Source: Bacteroidales bacterium
GTDB taxonomy: Bacteria > Bacteroidota > Bacteroidia > Bacteroidales > Muribaculaceae
Assembly: GCA_004554255.1 (NCBI GenBank)
Contig: SFNC01000069.1
Location: 1 to 10,217, forward strand
Direction: 5' to 3'
DNA: 10,217 nucleotides
Shown: piece after piece, positions 7,388-10,217 of the stretch
Layout of the letters: each line of letters begins with the position of its first letter
Numbering within the stretch: the stretch's first letter is position 1
Notes under the pieces: model-generated
What the model was told of the DNA's origin: nothing
The model's input: the letters and a program-made list of their open reading frames with translations, nothing else
Databases searched by the model: none
Translations under genes and position numbers: made by a program

Positions 7388-7873
7388 TTAAACAGCATCC
7401 AGGTCCAATACACTGCGCAGATGATTGCGTCCGCGTGAAAGCTGTTGCCTGACGGCATCCTGTGATGCGTCTATGATATCCGCGATTTCCTTTACGGAAT
7501 ATCCTTCCATGTAATGCAGGAGTATTGCCATGCGCTCCTTGTCGGGAATCCGGTTCAACGCCGCGTACAGCGCCTGATACCTGAAGGCAGAGTCGGCCGA
7601 ATCGGCGGCGGCACGATCCATGATACTGTCGTAGCCGACGGATATTTTGGCGGCGCGGCGGTCGGAGATGAAAGTGTTGTATCCGATTCGCCATATCCAT
7701 GCGTTGAATTTATTAATGTCGCGGAAAGAGTCGCAGGAGAGGTATGCCTTGATGAGGGCTTCCTGCGCGATATCGTCTGCGAGCGATGAGTCTCCACAGC
7801 AGAGGGCCACCAGAAAACGGCGGAACGCTTTCTGGATGCCTTCTACGTGCGATGTGAATTGCTCGCGTGTCAT
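7388..7873 (-). CDS. ECF-type RNA polymerase sigma factor, 161 aa
   Basis: Region sigma-2 covers about 15-75, with DDIAQEALIKAYLSCDSF (core binding) and FNAWIWRIGYNTFISDRRA (-10 recognition). Region sigma-4 covers about 104-153, with LNRIPDKERMAILLHYMEGYSVKEIADI and the helix-turn-helix end DAVRQQLSRGRNHLR, which reads the -35 box. There is no sigma-3 and no extra C-terminal domain, so it is a minimal group IV factor of normal length. Its ATG (7871-7873) is one base after the TAA of the upstream membrane-protein gene, a TAAAATG arrangement suggesting translational coupling. It is followed by a candidate anti-sigma gene. No TonB-dependent transducer or SusC/D pair is in the window, so it does not look like the usual nutrient-sensing FecI-type system; a cell-envelope or stress signal is more likely (inference). 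Confidence 0.93.
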   Translation of the reverse strand: MTREQFTSHVEGIQKAFRRFLVALCCGDSSLADDIAQEALIKAYLSCDSFRDINKFNAWIWRIGYNTFISDRRAAKISVGYDSIMDRAAADSADSAFRYQALYAALNRIPDKERMAILLHYMEGYSVKEIADIIDASQDAVRQQLSRGRNHLRSVLDLDAV

Positions 7874-7874
7874 T

Positions 7875-8282
7875 TTATTCGCGTGTGTTGTTTACCTGTT
7901 TGCGGGTGACGAAGTATACCACGAGGTAGCTTAGGCCTATGGCGAGGAGCGCTCCGCCGAGAATCATCGGCACGGTGACGCTGTCGTTGGCAAATTCTGT
8001 TCCGGAAGCCAGGGAAACAAGTGCTACAATTATGAGTGCGATTCCAATGAATGTGAACATGCAGCCGCGGAGCAGGCGTTTGTTGAGGATTTCAAGGGGA
8101 GTCTTGCGCGGTTTGGCAAGGGCGGCGGCCAGTTTGTCGGCGTCAATGTTGTTGTTTGCCTCGATTGCTTTAATCAGGACTTTCGCGCGTTTGTTGTCGC
8201 TGTTCATTGCTGTCATAAATATAATGAGTACGATTGCGACGGGCAAAACCACGCAGATTGAAATGGGAACTAAAATATCCAT
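7875..8282 (-). CDS. Small three-helix membrane protein (DUF6249-like), 135 aa
   Basis: Predicted membrane segments lie at about 4-25, 72-93 and 103-126. A cytoplasmic-type segment of about 45 residues (NSDNKRAKVLIKAIEANNNI...KPRKTPLEILNKRLLRG) separates the first two, and the short C-terminus is charged (TRKQVNNTRE). The pattern resembles the Bacteroidetes DUF6249 family, small membrane proteins often found next to ECF sigma genes; I am moderately sure of that name and the function is unknown. It is the first gene of the sigma operon and its stop is one base from the sigma start, so the two are made together. It could act with the downstream two-helix protein as a two-part anti-sigma or sensor complex (inference). 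Start ATG is 8280-8282. Confidence 0.85.
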   Translation of the reverse strand: MDILVPISICVVLPVAIVLIIFMTAMNSDNKRAKVLIKAIEANNNIDADKLAAALAKPRKTPLEILNKRLLRGCMFTFIGIALIIVALVSLASGTEFANDSVTVPMILGGALLAIGLSYLVVYFVTRKQVNNTRE

Positions 8283-8295
8283 GTCTGTAATATTT

Positions 8296-8325
8296 TAAAG
8301 TTAATTATTAATCTGTTTCCTGAAA
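8296..8325 (-). promoter_or_regulatory. Weak candidate promoter of the sigma-factor operon
   Basis: On the minus strand TAACTTTA (8296-8303) is one mismatch from TAnnTTTG and sits 13 bases in front of the operon's first ATG. Eighteen bases further upstream is TTTC, inside the palindrome at 8321-8332, in place of the -33 TTTG. A GGAAAC (8315-8320) also lies in the right area for an ECF -35 box if the operon is autoregulated. None of these is decisive. Confidence 0.3.
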
Positions 8326-8332
8326 CGTTTCA
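8321..8332. promoter_or_regulatory. 12-bp perfect palindrome, possible operator upstream of the sigma operon
   Basis: TGAAACGTTTCA is a perfect self-complementary 12-mer located 39-50 bases before the ATG at 8282. A further GAAAC on the minus strand (8315-8319) repeats the half-site 12 bases away. Such a short two-fold symmetric site with no spacer is more like a protein-binding site than an RNA hairpin. The bound factor is unknown. Confidence 0.4.
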
Positions 8333-8395
8333 TAATAAAGACGAATCCGTGCAGCAAAAGGTGACATGACGTGTGAAAAAATTTTTTTGAGGCAT

Positions 8396-8437
8396 AAAAA
8401 AACCTGCCCGTGAGCTGAATTGCTCCCCGAGGGCAGG
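8396..8437 (-). terminator. Rho-independent terminator of the phosphofructokinase gene
   Basis: Read on the minus strand, CCTGCCC (8431-8437) pairs with GGGCAGG (8403-8409). An inner GAGC/GCTC helix lies in the loop, and a run of seven T (8396-8402) follows immediately. This is a classic intrinsic terminator for transcripts leaving the phosphofructokinase gene, about 70 bases past its stop. The plus-strand side has no T-run, so it is one-directional. Confidence 0.88.
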
Positions 8438-8467
8438 CTTTGCAAGCTATGATTCCGGGTATATTTT

Positions 8468-8498
8468 AAGTGCCGTTTATTGTATAAAACAGGCACTT
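8468..8498. repeat. Inverted repeat / stem-loop just after the phosphofructokinase stop codon
   Basis: AAGTGCC (8468-8474) and GGCACTT (8492-8498) are perfect 7-bp arms. Inside them GTTT and AAAC extend the stem by four pairs with one bulged A, leaving a loop of about 8 bases. It lies 8-38 bases past the stop codon and before the intrinsic terminator. Neither side carries a T-run, so it is not itself a typical terminator; it may protect or process the mRNA 3' end. Confidence 0.6.
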
Positions 8499-8505
8499 GG
8501 CATCA

Positions 8506-10155
8506 TTATTTACCCTTGTGCTCGTACTGGAGTGTGAGCGAGGGCTGGTCGCATACCTCGGTGGGGCCGAAGTACTGGATGGGACCGGGATAAACGTAGC
8601 AGGTGTTGAGAGCCCAGTCGGCGCGCTGCTCGGCGAATTTGCGGAAGGGAGCACCGTCAAGCTGAACGAGGGCTTTCTGAATCACGGGTTTCATTTCTCC
8701 GTGGCGGCGTTCCATGTTCATCATCATGGTGATAGGTATACCACCGGCGAGCCACTGCACCGCGGGTTTAACGAGGTTGCGAACGGACGACATGTAGCCG
8801 GTAACACCTGCGTTGATGAGGCAAGCGGCGTTGAAGCCGAGCGCATAGCAGTAGTCGGCGTCGAAGTTGGAGGGATCTGCGCAACGACCTTCGTAACCGA
8901 AGAAGTGGTGCTGAGCCGAGAATTTGCCTACGTATTTGCCTTCGGCCTTCATGTCGGCGAGGCGTTTGCCCACCATTTCGCTGAGGAGTTTTTCGGTCTC
9001 GATGAGCGAAACCTGAACGTTTCCGTGGGGGTCGCGGTCAAGAGTAAGCTGTCGTGCCACACCTGCCGGGAGCGAGGCGTAAGTGGAGGCGTGTTCTGCG
9101 CTGAGGTGGTCAATGACCCACTGGCGCTGGGCGTCGGGCTCTACAGCAGCGAATTCGTCGCCTTTCGCAGCGAGAAGGTCGTTGAGCTCGGCGATGAGAG
9201 CTTTTACGGCGGGGATGAACTCAATGAGTCCTTCGGGGATGAGCACGGTACCGAAGTTGTTGCCTTCGGCGGCGCGTGCGGCGACAGTGTCGGCGATACC
9301 GTCCACAACCTGCTGCAGAGTCATGTTCTTGGCCTCTACCTCTTCGGAAACGATGCAGACGTTAGGCTGTGTCTGCAGTGCGCATTCCAGAGCGATGTGG
9401 CTGGCCGAGCGGCCCATGAGCTTGATGAAGTGCCAGTATTTCTTTGCGGAGTTGCAGTCGCGCTCGATGTTACCGATCATTTCGCTGTATACCTTGGTGG
9501 CGGTGTCAAAACCGAAAGAGGTCTCGATGAGCTCGTTCTTGAGGTCGCCGTCAATGGTCTTGGGGCAGCCGATAACCTGCACGCCGCAGTTGTTGGCTTT
9601 GTAGTACTCGGCAAGTACGGCAGCGTTGGTGTTGGAGTCGTCGCCACCGATAATCACGAGAGCCTTGATGTCAAGTTCGCGGAGGATTTCCAGGCCTTTG
9701 TCGAACTGGTCTTTTGTCTCCAGTTTTGTGCGGCCGGAGCCGATGATGTCGAAACCGCCGGTGTTGCGGTATTCGTCGATGATGGGAGCGGTGAGCTCGA
9801 TATATTTGTGGTCAACGAGACCGCCGGGGCCCATAACGAAACCGAAGAGGCGGCTGTCGCGGTGGATTTTCTTGACACCGTCAAACAGACCGGAGATAAC
9901 ATTGTGTCCGCCGGGAGCCTGGCCACCGGAGAGGATTACACCCACGTTGATGGGTTTTCCGGGAGTGGGGGCACTGTTTTTCTCGAAACGGATTTCGGGG
10001 AGACCGTAAGTAGAGGGGAAGAGAGCCTTGATTTCTTCCTGGTTAGCTACGGACTGGGTGGGTTTTCCGGCAACGGCCTTAACGGGGCCGGTGAGAGCGA
10101 TTGGGAGCTTGGGCTGATATGCGGCCCTTGCCTTTTGCAAAGCGCTTTTTTTCAT
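8506..10155 (-). CDS. pfp: Pyrophosphate--fructose-6-phosphate 1-phosphotransferase (PPi-PFK), 549 aa
   Basis: The cytoplasmic glycolytic enzyme reversibly phosphorylates fructose 6-phosphate to the 1,6-bisphosphate using PPi instead of ATP. Motifs in order: phosphate-binding loop GGQAPGGHN (77-85); GGDDS (170-174), where the second Asp replaces the Gly of ATP-dependent enzymes; PKTIDGD (198-204) with the catalytic Asp and the Lys typical of PPi use; MGRSASH (247-253); IPEG (306-309). The length of about 550 residues, with an insertion in the middle (about 320-400), is that of the long PFP group shared by Bacteroidetes, plants and spirochaetes. The ATG at 10153-10155 gives the normal basic N-terminus MKKSALQKARAAY. 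Codon use is strongly biased, as expected for a highly expressed gene, and leaves a stop-free antisense frame. It is monocistronic with its own terminator. Confidence 0.96.
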   Translation of the reverse strand: MKKSALQKARAAYQPKLPIALTGPVKAVAGKPTQSVANQEEIKALFPSTYGLPEIRFEKNSAPTPGKPINVGVILSGGQAPGGHNVISGLFDGVKKIHRDSRLFGFVMGPGGLVDHKYIELTAPIIDEYRNTGGFDIIGSGRTKLETKDQFDKGLEILRELDIKALVIIGGDDSNTNAAVLAEYYKANNCGVQVIGCPKTIDGDLKNELIETSFGFDTATKVYSEMIGNIERDCNSAKKYWHFIKLMGRSASHIALECALQTQPNVCIVSEEVEAKNMTLQQVVDGIADTVAARAAEGNNFGTVLIPEGLIEFIPAVKALIAELNDLLAAKGDEFAAVEPDAQRQWVIDHLSAEHASTYASLPAGVARQLTLDRDPHGNVQVSLIETEKLLSEMVGKRLADMKAEGKYVGKFSAQHHFFGYEGRCADPSNFDADYCYALGFNAACLINAGVTGYMSSVRNLVKPAVQWLAGGIPITMMMNMERRHGEMKPVIQKALVQLDGAPFRKFAEQRADWALNTCYVYPGPIQYFGPTEVCDQPSLTLQYEHKGK

Positions 10156-10200
10156 TGAGTTATAGATAATTATAATTGTTAGATATTTACGTTGATTAAG

Positions 10201-10215
10201 GGTTATCGCATAACC
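10201..10215. repeat. Short inverted repeat upstream of the phosphofructokinase gene
   Basis: GGTTAT-CGC-ATAACC forms perfect 6-bp arms around three bases, 46-60 bases upstream of the ATG at 10155. It could be an operator for this gene or part of a hairpin ending the gene beyond the window edge. The leader between it and the start codon is AT-rich, and I found no convincing TAnnTTTG box there. Confidence 0.35.
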
Positions 10216-10217
10216 AG

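Noticed and set aside
8497..10158. 553-codon open frame on the plus strand
   Set aside because: It is exactly antisense to the phosphofructokinase gene, whose strong codon bias avoids the codons that would give stops on the other strand. The translation is low-complexity (rich in Val, Gly, Phe, Asp, Glu) and shows no recognisable domain.

Overview
The window looks like the chromosome of a Bacteroidales bacterium, probably a gut Muribaculaceae-type organism (inference). The reasons are the TAnnTTTG-type -7 promoter elements, gene starts without clear Shine-Dalgarno sequences, a long pyrophosphate-dependent phosphofructokinase, a DcaP-like porin, and a small ECF-sigma/membrane-protein operon of a type common in that order. 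Nothing here looks like phage, transposon, CRISPR or other recently acquired DNA. It reads as ordinary core chromosome with some interesting regulatory and enzymatic details.

Layout: (1) 3-779, plus strand, the 3' part of an alpha/beta hydrolase gene whose start lies outside the window. (2) 794-5456, minus strand, a compact four-gene cluster. In transcription order it holds a tRNA1(Val) A37 N6-methyltransferase, a CPBP (CAAX-type) membrane protease, a RelA/SpoT-family (p)ppGpp synthetase and a lipoprotein of unknown function. Gaps are 9, 41 and 20 bases, and the cluster is headed by an excellent Bacteroidetes promoter (TTTG, 20-base spacer, TACCTTTG). (3) 5590-6933, plus strand, a divergently transcribed DcaP-like outer-membrane porin. 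(4) 6974-8282, minus strand, a three-gene operon: a small three-helix membrane protein, an ECF sigma factor whose start codon follows the previous stop after one base, and a two-helix membrane protein that is a candidate anti-sigma factor. (5) 8283-8505, a 223-base intergenic region with a 12-bp perfect palindrome, an A6T7 tract, a rho-independent terminator and a second hairpin. (6) 8506-10155, minus strand, PPi-dependent phosphofructokinase with its upstream region at the window edge.

The most notable observation is the RelA/SpoT protein. All domains of a long RSH enzyme are present (HD-like, synthetase, TGS, zinc-finger-like, ACT). However, the hydrolase residues are almost completely replaced (HD to RE, ED to HG, and the second D and N lost), while the synthetase domain is intact and carries the RxKD motif of bifunctional enzymes rather than the ExDD of gammaproteobacterial RelA. 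It is therefore likely a dedicated alarmone synthetase that needs a separate hydrolase elsewhere in the genome. It is possibly co-transcribed with a tRNA-modification enzyme. Two reading-frame starts that extend upstream to TTG codons (trmN6 and relA) are better placed at internal ATGs.
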